Positions 8,383 through 16,868 of a stretch of 64,000 nt of DNA are shown in pieces (within the stretch, counting starts at the first letter, position 1; the number at the start of each line of letters is the position of its first letter). The translations under genes and the position numbers were made by a program. The stretch is from positions 248,001 to 312,000 of the forward strand of contig CAWKAZ010000009.1 in NCBI GenBank assembly GCA_963847715.1, read 5' to 3'. The stretch comes from Acidiflorens sp963847715 (GTDB lineage Bacteria > Acidobacteriota > Terriglobia > Terriglobales > Acidobacteriaceae). The notes beneath the pieces were generated by a model. The model saw only the letters and a program-made list of their open reading frames with translations. It did no database searches and was not told the origin of the DNA.

Positions 8383-9382
8383 GGTCCTTCATCAAGGGGT
8401 AGCCGAACGTGAAATAACTTTCGGGCAGGCAATCCGCGAAGCTTTGGCGGAGGAGATGAGGCGCGACTCAACGGTCTGCATCATGGGGGAGGATGTCGCC
8501 GAGGCGGGTACTCCGTTCAAAGTTCTTTCTGGTCTTCTCGAAGAATTCGGCAAGGATCGCGTGCTCGACACACCGATTTCTGAAGCCGGTTTCACGGGAC
8601 TTGCGGTGGGCGCGGCCATGACCGGTATGCGCCCGGTGGTCGACATCATGTTCGGCGACTTTATCACTCTGACCATGGACCAGATGGTGAACCAGGCCGC
8701 GAAAGTCCATTACATGTCGGGTGGAAAGTGGAAAGTTCCGATGGTGATGCGCACAACGATGGGCGCATCGCGCCGCTCGGCCGCGCAACACTCGCAATCG
8801 CTACACGCGTGGTACTGTCACGTCCCTGGGTTGAAAGTGATTCTTCCTTCCACGCCTTATGACGCTAAAGGCCTATTAAAGGCAGCGATCCGCGATGAAA
8901 ATCCGGTGGTCTTTTTCGAAGACAAAATGATGTACAAGCTCAAAGGCCCGGTACCGGCCGGTGACTACACCATTCCTTTGGGAGTTGCAGATATAAAACG
9001 TGTCGGTGAGGACATCTCGCTGATTGCGACCAGCAGCATGGTGCAAGTAGCGCTGGGCGCGGCGAGGATGCTGGAAGAAATCGGAATCAGCGCGGAAGTC
9101 ATTGATCCGCGCACCTTGTGGCCGCTGGACGAGAAAACACTGATTGAATCGGCGAAGAAGACATCGCGCGCTATTGTGCTCGATGAGGGGTACGAGCGCT
9201 ACGGTGTCACCGCCGAACTTGCGTCGGTGATCGCGACAGGCGCATTCTACGACTTGGACGCTCCGGTCAAACGCATGGGCGCGATGCATGTTCCGATTCC
9301 GTTCTCGCCGCCTTTGGAAGATGTGACCGTGCCGACCGAACAAGGCGTATTTGAATCCGCCCGCGCACTTTGCGGACGGTAG
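8375..9382 (+). CDS. 2-oxoacid dehydrogenase (pyruvate/acetoin type) E1 beta subunit
   Basis: 335-residue transketolase-like beta subunit (EITFGQAIREALAEEM, MGEDVAEAGTPFKV, RFGVTAEL-like C-terminal domain). ATG at 8375 is chosen because GGGAGAGG lies 6 nt upstream and the family N-terminus begins there; a frame open further upstream lacks support. It overlaps the E1-alpha stop by 8 nt, indicating translational coupling. Together with E1 alpha and the E2 gene at 10960 it makes most of a dehydrogenase complex; no E3 (dihydrolipoamide dehydrogenase) gene is in the window. Confidence 0.9.
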   Translation: MPEVLHQGVAEREITFGQAIREALAEEMRRDSTVCIMGEDVAEAGTPFKVLSGLLEEFGKDRVLDTPISEAGFTGLAVGAAMTGMRPVVDIMFGDFITLTMDQMVNQAAKVHYMSGGKWKVPMVMRTTMGASRRSAAQHSQSLHAWYCHVPGLKVILPSTPYDAKGLLKAAIRDENPVVFFEDKMMYKLKGPVPAGDYTIPLGVADIKRVGEDISLIATSSMVQVALGAARMLEEIGISAEVIDPRTLWPLDEKTLIESAKKTSRAIVLDEGYERYGVTAELASVIATGAFYDLDAPVKRMGAMHVPIPFSPPLEDVTVPTEQGVFESARALCGR

Positions 9383-9385
9383 GGA

Positions 9386-9466
9386 AAGTCAGAAGTAAGT
9401 GAAATTGAAGAAGTGAAGACCTATGCATCTGCGTTTTCTTTCAATTTGACTTCTAATTTCTGACTT
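9386..9466. repeat. Iterated-word hairpin (AAGTCAGAAGT words)
   Basis: Imperfect inverted repeat within the operon, between E1 beta and the M24 gene. The left arm (from 9386) reads AAGTCAGAAGTAAGTGAAAT. The right arm (9439-9466) contains CAATTTGACTTC followed by TAATTTCTGACTT. The short word AGAAGT/ACTTCT recurs within the arms. One of several such elements in the window, each using a different word. Confidence 0.65.
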
Positions 9467-9499
9467 ATTCTTTGAACATGCTGCAGAAAAGGAGATGTT

Positions 9500-10846
9500 A
9501 TGGCTCTACCCACTTACGGCTCGATGGCGGTTGATTGGGAAAATCGCATTGACTTTGATCGGCTGCGCCGCGAACGTCTTGACCGCGCCAAGAGCCTTCT
9601 GCAGAAGTCGGAGATGGGGTCGCTGTTGTGCTTCGACATGAACAATGTCCGCTACCTGACCGCGACCCACATTGGCACCTGGGCACAGGACAAGGCGAAC
9701 CGCTTCACGCTCCTGCCGCAAAACGACGAGCCGATCCTGTGGGATTTCGGATCCGCTGCGAGACATCATCAGTTGCATTGTCCGTGGCTCGGGGAACGTT
9801 CACGGGCTGGAATTTCGGTGCTGCGCGGCGCCATGACCCCGGAGATGGGACGGGCCGAGGATGTTGCGAAAAAGATTCGCATTGAACTGGAAATGCGCGG
9901 CCTGCACAAAGAGCCGGTCGGCATCGACATCATCGAATTGCCGGTTCTGTTTGCGCTGCAAAAAGAGGGAATCAGGGTCGTCGACGGGCAGGCGCTGATG
10001 TCGGAAGCGCGCCTTATCAAGACGCGTGACGAAATATCTCTGCTCAATCATTCGGCCATGATGGTCGACGCCGCCTACGACGAACTGTATCGCGCCATGA
10101 AGCCGGGACTCAGCGAGAACCAGGCGGTCGGACTGGTCAGCAAAGTTCTCTACGACATGGGCTCCGAGTACGTCGAGGCAGTGAACGCCATCTCCGGCGA
10201 GCGCTGCAATCCGCATCCGCACGTTTTTTCTGACCGCGTGCTTCGTCCGGGAGATCCGGTCTACTACGACATTCTTCACTCGTACATGGGCTACCGCACC
10301 TGCTACTACCGCTGCTTCACCATCGGATACGCCTCGCACGCGATGAAAGATGCGTACAAGCGGTGCAGGGAATACCTTGATGCGGCGATCGAACTCGTGC
10401 GGCCGGGGCGGACCACGGCTGAGATTGCTTCTGTGTGGCCGAAGGCAACGGAGTTCGGCTTCCCGAACGAAGAAGCCGCGTTCGCGCTGCAGTATGGTCA
10501 CGGCATCGGTCTCGCGATCTGGGAGAAGCCAGTGATCAGCCGTCTTGTTTCGCTCGAACATTCGTGTGAGATAAAGCCGGGGATGGTGTTCGCCCTGGAG
10601 ACGTTCTGGCCGTCAACTGATGGCTGGAGCGCCGCGCGCATCGAAGAAGAAATCGTGGTCACCGAAACCGGGCACGAAGTAATCACGCGATTCCCGGCAG
10701 AAGAGCTTCTGGTGGCTGGTCGTCATTACTTCACGGTGGATGGCCCGTTGCCTGCAATCCGCGACACGAACTCAGGACCGAGCGAGCGCGTACGCGAAAT
10801 GATCGAAGCCAGCGCTCGGCACGAACGTGTTCCGGTAGGCGACTAA
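9500..10846 (+). CDS. M24 (aminopeptidase P/creatinase-fold) protein, DddP-related, with an altered metal site
   Basis: 448 residues with a creatinase-like N-terminal domain (about 20-175) and a pita-bread M24 domain (about 180-410). Overall length and N-terminal pattern (LDRLRRERLDRA, then a LLCFD and IRY-like segment) resemble the DddP group of M24 enzymes. Metal ligands expected in M24 proteins: the first Asp is present (Asp257), His334 (GHGIG), Glu367 and Glu382 are present, but the second Asp is Cys268 (GYRTCYYRCF instead of a D-x-T/S-R pattern). A canonical two-metal peptidase is therefore doubtful. It sits between E1 and E2 genes of a 2-oxoacid dehydrogenase, so it probably acts on a small metabolite of that pathway. 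Function unknown. Confidence 0.75.
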   Translation: MALPTYGSMAVDWENRIDFDRLRRERLDRAKSLLQKSEMGSLLCFDMNNVRYLTATHIGTWAQDKANRFTLLPQNDEPILWDFGSAARHHQLHCPWLGERSRAGISVLRGAMTPEMGRAEDVAKKIRIELEMRGLHKEPVGIDIIELPVLFALQKEGIRVVDGQALMSEARLIKTRDEISLLNHSAMMVDAAYDELYRAMKPGLSENQAVGLVSKVLYDMGSEYVEAVNAISGERCNPHPHVFSDRVLRPGDPVYYDILHSYMGYRTCYYRCFTIGYASHAMKDAYKRCREYLDAAIELVRPGRTTAEIASVWPKATEFGFPNEEAAFALQYGHGIGLAIWEKPVISRLVSLEHSCEIKPGMVFALETFWPSTDGWSAARIEEEIVVTETGHEVITRFPAEELLVAGRHYFTVDGPLPAIRDTNSGPSERVREMIEASARHERVPVGD

Positions 10847-10859
10847 AGGAAAGGCAAGT

Positions 10860-10948
10860 CAGAGGTTAGAGGTCAGATTGCAGAGGTTTGAACCTGAGCA
10901 TCAGAACCTCTAGGCTTTTCACCTCCGCAATCTGACTTCTAACCTCTG
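10860..10948. repeat. Iterated-word hairpin (AGAGGTTAG words), 28-bp arms
   Basis: Left arm 10860-10887 and right arm 10921-10948 are reverse complements at 26 of 28 positions, with a 33-nt loop. The arms repeat the words CAGAGGT, TTAGAGGT and CAGATTG. It lies between the M24 gene and the E2 gene, 11 bp before the E2 start codon, so it would fold in the polycistronic message next to the E2 ribosome binding region. Confidence 0.8.
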
Positions 10949-10959
10949 AAATTCTATTT

Positions 10960-12144
10960 ATGGCGATCAGCGTTGTTATGCCCGCGCTCGAAATGGCCCA
11001 GGAAACTGGCAAGCTTATTTCGTGGCTGAAAAAAGAAGGCGAGTCGGTCACTAAAGGCGAGCCGCTTCTGGAAGTAGAAACCGACAAAGCAGTCATGGAG
11101 ATTGAATCGCCTGGCGACGGTGTTCTCGCGGGCGTTAAGGTGCAGGCCGGTACTGAAGTGCCCGTTGGTCAGACCATCGCGTGGATTGTTCGTGCGGGAG
11201 AGGCTCCTCCGACGGATGAAGTTGCCGCTACGTCGGGTAGGAAGAGCACTACTGCTGCGCCTTCTGCAGCCGCGGTGCACGCGAGTCCGGCGTCGACTCA
11301 TATTGCAACTGCAGCGCAAGCTCCGAAGATTTCGCCCAAAGCACGACGTCTGGCCAGCGAACGCGGCGTTGATCTTGCGCATGTTCGCGGCTCCGGTCTT
11401 GGTGGGGAGATTCTTGCTTCTGACATTCTCGCGGTTGCCGACGCCAAAACCGGCTCCTCTCCTGTCGCGGTCGAGAGCGGCAGCCCCATAGCCCGTCTGA
11501 TGGCGGAGCGCACCGCGCAAAGTTGGACCACCGTGCCGCACTTCTTCTTGGTCCGCGACATTGATGCGGGTGCGCTGAACGATGGCCGGAGGAAGTTAGG
11601 GCTGGAGATCGAAAAAGCGCACGGCGTGAAGCTCACCCACAGCGACTTGCTGGTGGCGCTTGTCGCTCGAGTTCTTCAGAAGCATAGTCGTATGAACGCG
11701 AGCTGGAGCGGCGCTGGTGTTCATACCAATGCTGATATAAACATTGGTCTAGCGATGGCTGTGGATGATGGCGTGGTTGCGCCGGTGATTCCGCGCGCCG
11801 ACAAAACCTCGTTGGCGGAAATCGCGGTGCAACGGCGTGACCTGACAGAGCGAGCTCGCGGCGGTAAATTACGTCCGTCGGATCTTGGCGGCGGAACGTT
11901 CACCATCAGCAATCTTGGCATGTTTGGGGTTGAGGCATTCACGGCCATCATTATTCCTCCGCAGGCGGCGATTCTTGCGGTTGGCGCGATTGCGGAGCGT
12001 GCCGTCGTGGTGAATGGCCAAGTTGTGGTCCGCCCCATGATGACGTTGACGCTTTCTACGGATCATCGTGTTGCGGACGGAGCGCGGGCGGCGGAGTTCA
12101 TGCGCGATCTGGCCGCTGCCATCGGCAACCCAGACCAGCTGTAG
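10960..12144 (+). CDS. Dihydrolipoamide acyltransferase (E2) of a 2-oxoacid dehydrogenase complex
   Basis: 394 residues in three domains: one lipoyl domain (about 1-78, lipoylated Lys43 in ETDKAVMEIES), an E1/E3-binding domain (about 125-160, ISPKARRLASERGVD with GSGLGGEI), and a catalytic acyltransferase domain (about 170-394) with DHRVADG at 368-374 (His369). Alanine/proline-rich linkers separate them. It completes the E1 genes upstream. No E3 is encoded nearby, so a shared E3 must be used. The acyl group (acetyl or branched-chain) cannot be fixed from sequence alone. Confidence 0.9.
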   Translation: MAISVVMPALEMAQETGKLISWLKKEGESVTKGEPLLEVETDKAVMEIESPGDGVLAGVKVQAGTEVPVGQTIAWIVRAGEAPPTDEVAATSGRKSTTAAPSAAAVHASPASTHIATAAQAPKISPKARRLASERGVDLAHVRGSGLGGEILASDILAVADAKTGSSPVAVESGSPIARLMAERTAQSWTTVPHFFLVRDIDAGALNDGRRKLGLEIEKAHGVKLTHSDLLVALVARVLQKHSRMNASWSGAGVHTNADINIGLAMAVDDGVVAPVIPRADKTSLAEIAVQRRDLTERARGGKLRPSDLGGGTFTISNLGMFGVEAFTAIIIPPQAAILAVGAIAERAVVVNGQVVVRPMMTLTLSTDHRVADGARAAEFMRDLAAAIGNPDQL

Positions 12145-12289
12145 CGGCGGCGTTTTACTCTCACCGCGGTGGAGAGCATATATGCCGGCGGTACATGCTG
12201 CGCCTCCTTGACGTGTAAGAGAAGACTCCAATACATTCAAGAGCCGGGACATTCGAATCCGTTTCGTCTCAACGAGGACTCATACAGAT

Positions 12290-12862
12290 ATGACCAGCAA
12301 GAAAAACGCAGTGCGCAAGACGGCGCTTCATCAGAAGGCGCAGCTGATGTCGGGCTCGGAAATTGAGCGCACGTTGGTGCGCCTGGCTCACGAAATTCTC
12401 GAGAAGAATGGCGGCATCGAGGGATTGGGTCTGGTTGGCATCCGCCGCCGCGGAGTCCCGATTGCCGAGCGGCTCGGCAAAATGATTCAGCAGGTCGAAA
12501 AGAAGAAGGTTCCGGTCGGTACGCTCGATATTACGTTCTATCGCGATGATCTCTCTACCCTGGGGCCGAAGCCCGTGGTGCATGAGGCCGAGATCGGTTT
12601 TTCGATCGAGGGCAAGAAGATCGTACTTGTCGACGACGTGCTGTATACCGGACGCACGACGCGGGCCGCGCTCGACGCTCTCTTTTCGCATGGCCGGCCG
12701 AGTTTGGTCCAGTTGCTGGTTTTGATCGATCGTGGACACCGCGAATTGCCGGTAGAGGCTACCTTCATCGGGCGCACCGTGCAGACCACCGACAGCGAAG
12801 TCATCGAAGTGAAGTTGCTGGAGACCGACAACGCCGAGAAGGTGCTGTTGATGGAACGGTGA
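12290..12862 (+). CDS. pyrR: Bifunctional pyr operon regulator / uracil phosphoribosyltransferase
   Basis: 190-residue type I phosphoribosyltransferase of the PyrR family. The PRPP-binding motif VLVDDVLYTGRTTRAALD and the early RRRGVPIAERL loop are clear. In other bacteria PyrR converts uracil plus PRPP to UMP and attenuates pyr operon transcription by binding leader RNA. Here no pyrB, pyrC or other pyrimidine gene follows; the next gene (rbsK) is convergent. I see no PyrR-binding leader in the 145-bp upstream gap. RNA regulation is therefore uncertain. Confidence 0.88.
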   Translation: MTSKKNAVRKTALHQKAQLMSGSEIERTLVRLAHEILEKNGGIEGLGLVGIRRRGVPIAERLGKMIQQVEKKKVPVGTLDITFYRDDLSTLGPKPVVHEAEIGFSIEGKKIVLVDDVLYTGRTTRAALDALFSHGRPSLVQLLVLIDRGHRELPVEATFIGRTVQTTDSEVIEVKLLETDNAEKVLLMER

Positions 12863-12871
12863 GCTCCGGAT

Positions 12872-13807
12872 TTACGGCTTCGCTCTCGCCGTCCACTCCG
12901 CGTCATAGCGTGCCCGGTCATAAAACGACTTCTGCGTACCCACGCCCAACGTTGATAACCCGGCATAGAGATTCGCTCGTTTGGCGGCTTCGCTCTCCGG
13001 CAGACCTTCTCCCAGGAATGTGGCGAAGCTGCCGATGAAGGCATCGCCCGCGCCCGTGCTATCCACGCTCTTCATCGGAAACGGCGGTACATGCTCCATA
13101 CCATCTTTGCCCGCTAACAGCGAGCCATTCGCGCCCAGGGTGATCAGCACGCGCCGGACTCCGCCGCCCAAGAGCTTCTCGGCGCAGCGTTTTGCGTCCT
13201 CCACATTCCGAACTGGAATGCCGGTAATGGTCTCCGCTTCGCTCTCGTTGGGCACAAAATAGTCGAGATCCGAAATGGCTTTCAGATCGATCGGCTGGGC
13301 TGGCGCGGGATTGAGAATGCAGCGAATCCCATTCTTGTGCGCGAACTTGATCGTGTAATACACGGTCTCGAGGGGAATCTCGAACTGCAGAACAATGCAA
13401 TCGGCACTCTTCAGGGTATCCGCGGCCGCATCCACGTCGGCCGGCTTCAGAGTGTCGTTCGCGCCTTTGACCACGATGATCCGGTTTTGTCCCGATGGGT
13501 CAACAAAAATCGGTGCTACCCCGCTAGATACTCCCTTTACCTGCCGCACATGCGTGGCATCGATGCCGAGCTTCTCGAAATTTGTGATCGTCGAGGGACC
13601 GAACAAATCGTCTCCGACGCGCGCCACCATGAAGACCTCGGCTCCGCAGAGACGGGCGGCTACGGCCTGGTTCGCGCCTTTTCCGCCGAACCCGAGGTCA
13701 AACTTCTGCCCGAAGATGGTCTCTCCGGGCTTCGGAAACTGATCCGAGAACGTGGTCAAATCAACATTTGCACTACCCACCACCGCGATACGAGGACGCT
13801 TTCCCAT
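12872..13807 (-). CDS. rbsK: Ribokinase
   Basis: 311-residue PfkB-family sugar kinase that phosphorylates ribose (or deoxyribose) at O5 with ATP. The N-terminal GSANVDL and substrate loop GFGGKGANQAVAA (about 40-52) are ribokinase-specific, as is the C-terminal STGAGDAFIGSF with the catalytic Asp. It is convergent with pyrR (9-bp gap). No ribose transporter genes are present. The ATG at 13807 is the only reasonable start; the upstream GAGAA is a weak ribosome binding site. Confidence 0.9.
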   Translation of the reverse strand: MGKRPRIAVVGSANVDLTTFSDQFPKPGETIFGQKFDLGFGGKGANQAVAARLCGAEVFMVARVGDDLFGPSTITNFEKLGIDATHVRQVKGVSSGVAPIFVDPSGQNRIIVVKGANDTLKPADVDAAADTLKSADCIVLQFEIPLETVYYTIKFAHKNGIRCILNPAPAQPIDLKAISDLDYFVPNESEAETITGIPVRNVEDAKRCAEKLLGGGVRRVLITLGANGSLLAGKDGMEHVPPFPMKSVDSTGAGDAFIGSFATFLGEGLPESEAAKRANLYAGLSTLGVGTQKSFYDRARYDAEWTARAKP

Positions 13808-13916
13808 AGTTTTCTCGTTGTAATCGCCACGTTCAACCCGCTAGCGCAAGTTTGAAGTGAGGAAGGCAGAGTGTAGTCAGCCGTCCGTGACCTGTCAAAC
13901 GGCAAACCCAGAACCC

Positions 13917-14010
13917 GCCACGGAGACACTGAGGCACGGAGAAAACCTTCAGCACTGTAGAAACCAGGGTCTTAAGGCCTTCGAATGCCCTTTGCGGCTC
14001 CGTGGTAGAA
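13917..14010. repeat. CACGGAG-word inverted repeat
   Basis: GCCACGGAGACACTGAGGCA and a following CGGAGAAAACC form the left part; TTTGCGGCTCCGTGG forms the right part. The words CACGGAG/CTCCGTG repeat. It occupies the 270-bp gap between divergent rbsK and the MgtE_N/CBS gene. It resembles in architecture the other iterated-word hairpins of the window. Confidence 0.55.
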
Positions 14011-14078
14011 GTGCTTTTTATTGGGATGCAATGTCATTCATCTAGCATCGGTACAAAGTCTTGGGTATTCTCTTGGGG

Positions 14079-15320
14079 ATGGCCACCGTCTCGCTGAGCG
14101 ATCTGTTGGGCTCGACCGTGTATGACGCTTCTGGCGCCGCGAGTGGCCGTGTTCGCGAGGTGGCGCTTGCTCCACAGGAAGATCGCTCCCGCGTTGCCTT
14201 GCTGATCGTGAAGACGCCAGCAGGCAACCGTCAGCTGCCCCTGACGGCTGTTTCTGCGATCAACGGTGGCATCCGCGCTTCGACCGGAGCGGCGGATTGG
14301 ACGGCGGCGGACGGTTCTGAAGGCCTCTTTTTCCTGAGCCGCGATTTGCTCGACCAGCAAGTCATCGACGTACACGGCCGCAAAGTGGTCCGCGTAAACG
14401 ACGTCGATTTTCACCACGATAGTGCACAGAATCGCTCTGTTTTACGGGTTGGAGGAGTGGACGTGGGCGCGCGCGGGGCCGTTCGCCGCCTGCTGAAAGG
14501 AGTGGTGCCCGCTGCGGTGTTGAAAACCTTGTTGCTGCGAGTGCCTCCCCGTGAGATTCCATGGGACTTCGTCGACATCATCGAGACCGATCCCGCCCGC
14601 CGCGTCAAGCTGAAGATCTCGAACGAACGGCTCGCAAGGCTCCATCCCGCCGACATTGCCGACATCGTTGAAGACCTCGCTCCCGATGAGCGCGAGGCGG
14701 TCTTCGAGACACTGGATGAGGGCGTTGCGGCCGGCGCCTTAGAAGAACTCCAGCCCAAAGTACAAAAGGCGGTGCTCGAATCACTTGATTCCGACCGCGC
14801 CGCCGACATCGTTGAGGAGATGGAGCCCGATGCGGCTGCCGATCTGCTCGCCGATCTCTCCGATGAGCGAACCGAAGAAATCCTGGTGCAGATGCAGCCG
14901 GAAGAGCGCCAGGAAGTCGCGGACCTGCTCGAATTCAGGGAGAATACCGCGGCCGGGCGCATGACCACCGAATACATCGCCTTGCCTGTCACCGCCACGG
15001 CCGATGATGCGATTTCCGCCATGCGTTCCTTCGAAGGGCGGATGGAAACCATGAGCACCGTCTATCTGACGGATTCTCACGGCACCCTCGCCGGGGCGGT
15101 ACCATTGGTAAAGATCGTTCTCGCGCCTCCTTCGACTCCGCTGCTCGCACTGGCGCAAGAGCCGTTGATTTCCTGCCATGAGGACGCAAAAGAGAGAGAG
15201 TTTGCCGAGCTTTTCGACAAGTACAATCTGCTGACCCTGGCGGTGATCGACGAGCACAAGAAGCTAACTGGTGTGATTACGCCCGATGACGTGATCGCCA
15301 TGCTGCGCGCCAAATTGTAA
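14079..15320 (+). CDS. PRC-barrel / MgtE N-terminal / CBS domain protein (no membrane domain)
   Basis: About 413 residues, cytoplasmic. Two PRC-barrel-like segments come first (about 4-75 and 92-125), then an MgtE intracellular N domain of repeated ADIxExL helices (about 180-285, LHPADIADIVEDL, DRAADIVEEMEPDAAADLL), then a CBS pair (about 290-413, ending VITPDDVIAML). MgtE channels use the same N-CBS module as a Mg2+ sensor, but the MgtE transmembrane pore is absent. The next gene is an Nramp-type transporter, so this is probably its metal-sensing partner. ATG at 14079 is preferred to TTG at 14061; both have weak ribosome binding sites. Confidence 0.8.
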   Translation: MATVSLSDLLGSTVYDASGAASGRVREVALAPQEDRSRVALLIVKTPAGNRQLPLTAVSAINGGIRASTGAADWTAADGSEGLFFLSRDLLDQQVIDVHGRKVVRVNDVDFHHDSAQNRSVLRVGGVDVGARGAVRRLLKGVVPAAVLKTLLLRVPPREIPWDFVDIIETDPARRVKLKISNERLARLHPADIADIVEDLAPDEREAVFETLDEGVAAGALEELQPKVQKAVLESLDSDRAADIVEEMEPDAAADLLADLSDERTEEILVQMQPEERQEVADLLEFRENTAAGRMTTEYIALPVTATADDAISAMRSFEGRMETMSTVYLTDSHGTLAGAVPLVKIVLAPPSTPLLALAQEPLISCHEDAKEREFAELFDKYNLLTLAVIDEHKKLTGVITPDDVIAMLRAKL

Positions 15321-15470
15321 GTAGCGGCCACGAGTCATCCAAGTGGCCACACTCCACGGTAATCACGAAAAACTGCCACGGTTTGCAGATAAACCTATCC
15401 TTATTGCGCGCACTGCATTTATTCTGATCGTTCGGTTTTGCCAATTTGACTGCCCCTGTGGCCTGCGCGC

Positions 15471-16730
15471 ATGAAATTCCTGAGAAGTTGGAAGCTCCGG
15501 CTCTTGTTGTTCTTTGCGGTCGTTGGGCCGGGCTTCATCACCGCGAATGTCGACAACGATGCGGGCGGTATATTCACCTATTCTGCCGCTGGAGCGCAGT
15601 TCGGCCACGCCCTTCTCTGGACGATGATCCCGATTACGATCGCGTTGATCGTAGTGCAGGAGATGTGTGCGCGCATGGGGGCGGTCACCGGCAAGGGATT
15701 GAGCGATCTGATCCGCGAAGAATACGGTCTGCGGATTACGTTCCTGATGATGATCGGAATCCTGATCACGAATTTCGGCAACGTTATCGCGGAATTCGCC
15801 GGAATCGCGGGCAGCATGGAACTGTTTGGCGTGCCGAAATACTATTCGGTTCCGATCTGCGGCTTGATCGTGTGGCTGATTGTGGTCAAGGGTCAGTATA
15901 AAAGCGTTGAGAAAGTATTCCTCGCGGCGTCATTCTTCTACATCACCTACATATTCGCCGGAGTGCTGGCCAAGCCCGCATGGATCGAGGCCGTCACCGC
16001 CACGATAAAGCCCCCTCATCTGGCAGCCTTCCGCCAGGAGTCTTATCTCTACATGGTGATTGGCGTAGTGGGAACCACCATTGCGCCGTGGATGCAGTTC
16101 TACCTGCAATCGTCGGTGGTCGAAAAAGGAGTTACGCGGCGGCAGTACAACGCTTCGAAACTCGACGTGATTGTGGGCTGCATCTTCACCGACGTGGTGG
16201 CCTGGTTCATCATTGTGGCCTGCGCAGCGACTATCTACCTGCATGGCAACCGCTCGATTCGCGATGCAGCTGATGCCGCTCAATCGCTGCGTCCTTTGGC
16301 TGGAGACTGGGCCTCGATATTATTTGCGCTCGGACTTTTCAACGCATCGCTCTTCGCTGCGTCGATTCTGCCGCTTTCAACGGCTTACACAGTTTGCGAA
16401 GGACTCGGATTTGAGTCTGGTGTGGGCCGAAAATTCTCGGAAGCGCCGGCTTTTTACTGGCTTTATACGGTGCTGATTATTGCCGGCGGCGCAGTCATTC
16501 TTATCCCCGGGATTCCCCTAGTAAAGCTCACGGTATTTTCCCAGGTCGTCAACGGCGCAGTGTTGCCGTTTGTGCTGGTTTTCATGCTACTGCTGATCAA
16601 TAAGAAAGAACTGATGGGCGAATTTGTAAACAAGCCCACTTTCAACATCATCGCCTGGGCAACGACCGTGATTATGGTGGTGTTGACCGTGATGCTGGTC
16701 TACGGAACGATGCATGGCGGGGCGGGGTAG
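15471..16730 (+). CDS. Nramp (SLC11)-related divalent metal transporter, probably Mg2+-type
   Basis: 419-residue inner-membrane protein with about 11 hydrophobic segments. In helix 1 the canonical DPGN motif reads DAGG (30-33, in NVDNDAGGIFTY). In helix 6 the metal-binding MPH is replaced by APW (205-207, TTIAPWMQFYLQ). The methionine is the soft ligand that selects Mn2+/Fe2+ in classical Nramps, so its loss argues against MntH-like selectivity and agrees with Nramp-related Mg2+ transporters. The MgtE_N/CBS protein encoded 150 bp upstream supports Mg2+ as substrate. Substrate remains inference. Confidence 0.82.
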   Translation: MKFLRSWKLRLLLFFAVVGPGFITANVDNDAGGIFTYSAAGAQFGHALLWTMIPITIALIVVQEMCARMGAVTGKGLSDLIREEYGLRITFLMMIGILITNFGNVIAEFAGIAGSMELFGVPKYYSVPICGLIVWLIVVKGQYKSVEKVFLAASFFYITYIFAGVLAKPAWIEAVTATIKPPHLAAFRQESYLYMVIGVVGTTIAPWMQFYLQSSVVEKGVTRRQYNASKLDVIVGCIFTDVVAWFIIVACAATIYLHGNRSIRDAADAAQSLRPLAGDWASILFALGLFNASLFAASILPLSTAYTVCEGLGFESGVGRKFSEAPAFYWLYTVLIIAGGAVILIPGIPLVKLTVFSQVVNGAVLPFVLVFMLLLINKKELMGEFVNKPTFNIIAWATTVIMVVLTVMLVYGTMHGGAG

Positions 16731-16747
16731 TTACGGCGGCGAAACCC

Positions 16748-16812
16748 AGCGCCTGAAGGCGCATTGGCCATAAGCCAGGTACGGTATGCCTGAAGGCATA
16801 CCCTGATACAAA
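16748..16812. repeat. TGAA-loop twin-hairpin repeat, copy 1
   Basis: GCGCC-TGAA-GGCGC (first hairpin) and GGTATGCC-TGAA-GGCATACC (second hairpin) followed by CTGATACAAA. The same arrangement and tail occur at 26901-26995 and 44667-44733. It lies between the convergent Nramp and mutT genes. Confidence 0.8.
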
Positions 16813-16868
16813 TCCTATTCACTCGGCTGCTCGAGGTTAGTGGCCAGAAATTGAATCTTGTTTTGCGC

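Noticed and set aside
9500..10846. Naming the M24 protein DddP (DMSP lyase)
   Set aside because: Overall similarity only; a metal-ligand Asp is replaced and the context does not fit DMSP metabolism.
15471..16730. Calling the transporter MntH
   Set aside because: DPGN and MPH motifs needed for Mn2+/Fe2+ selectivity are altered.
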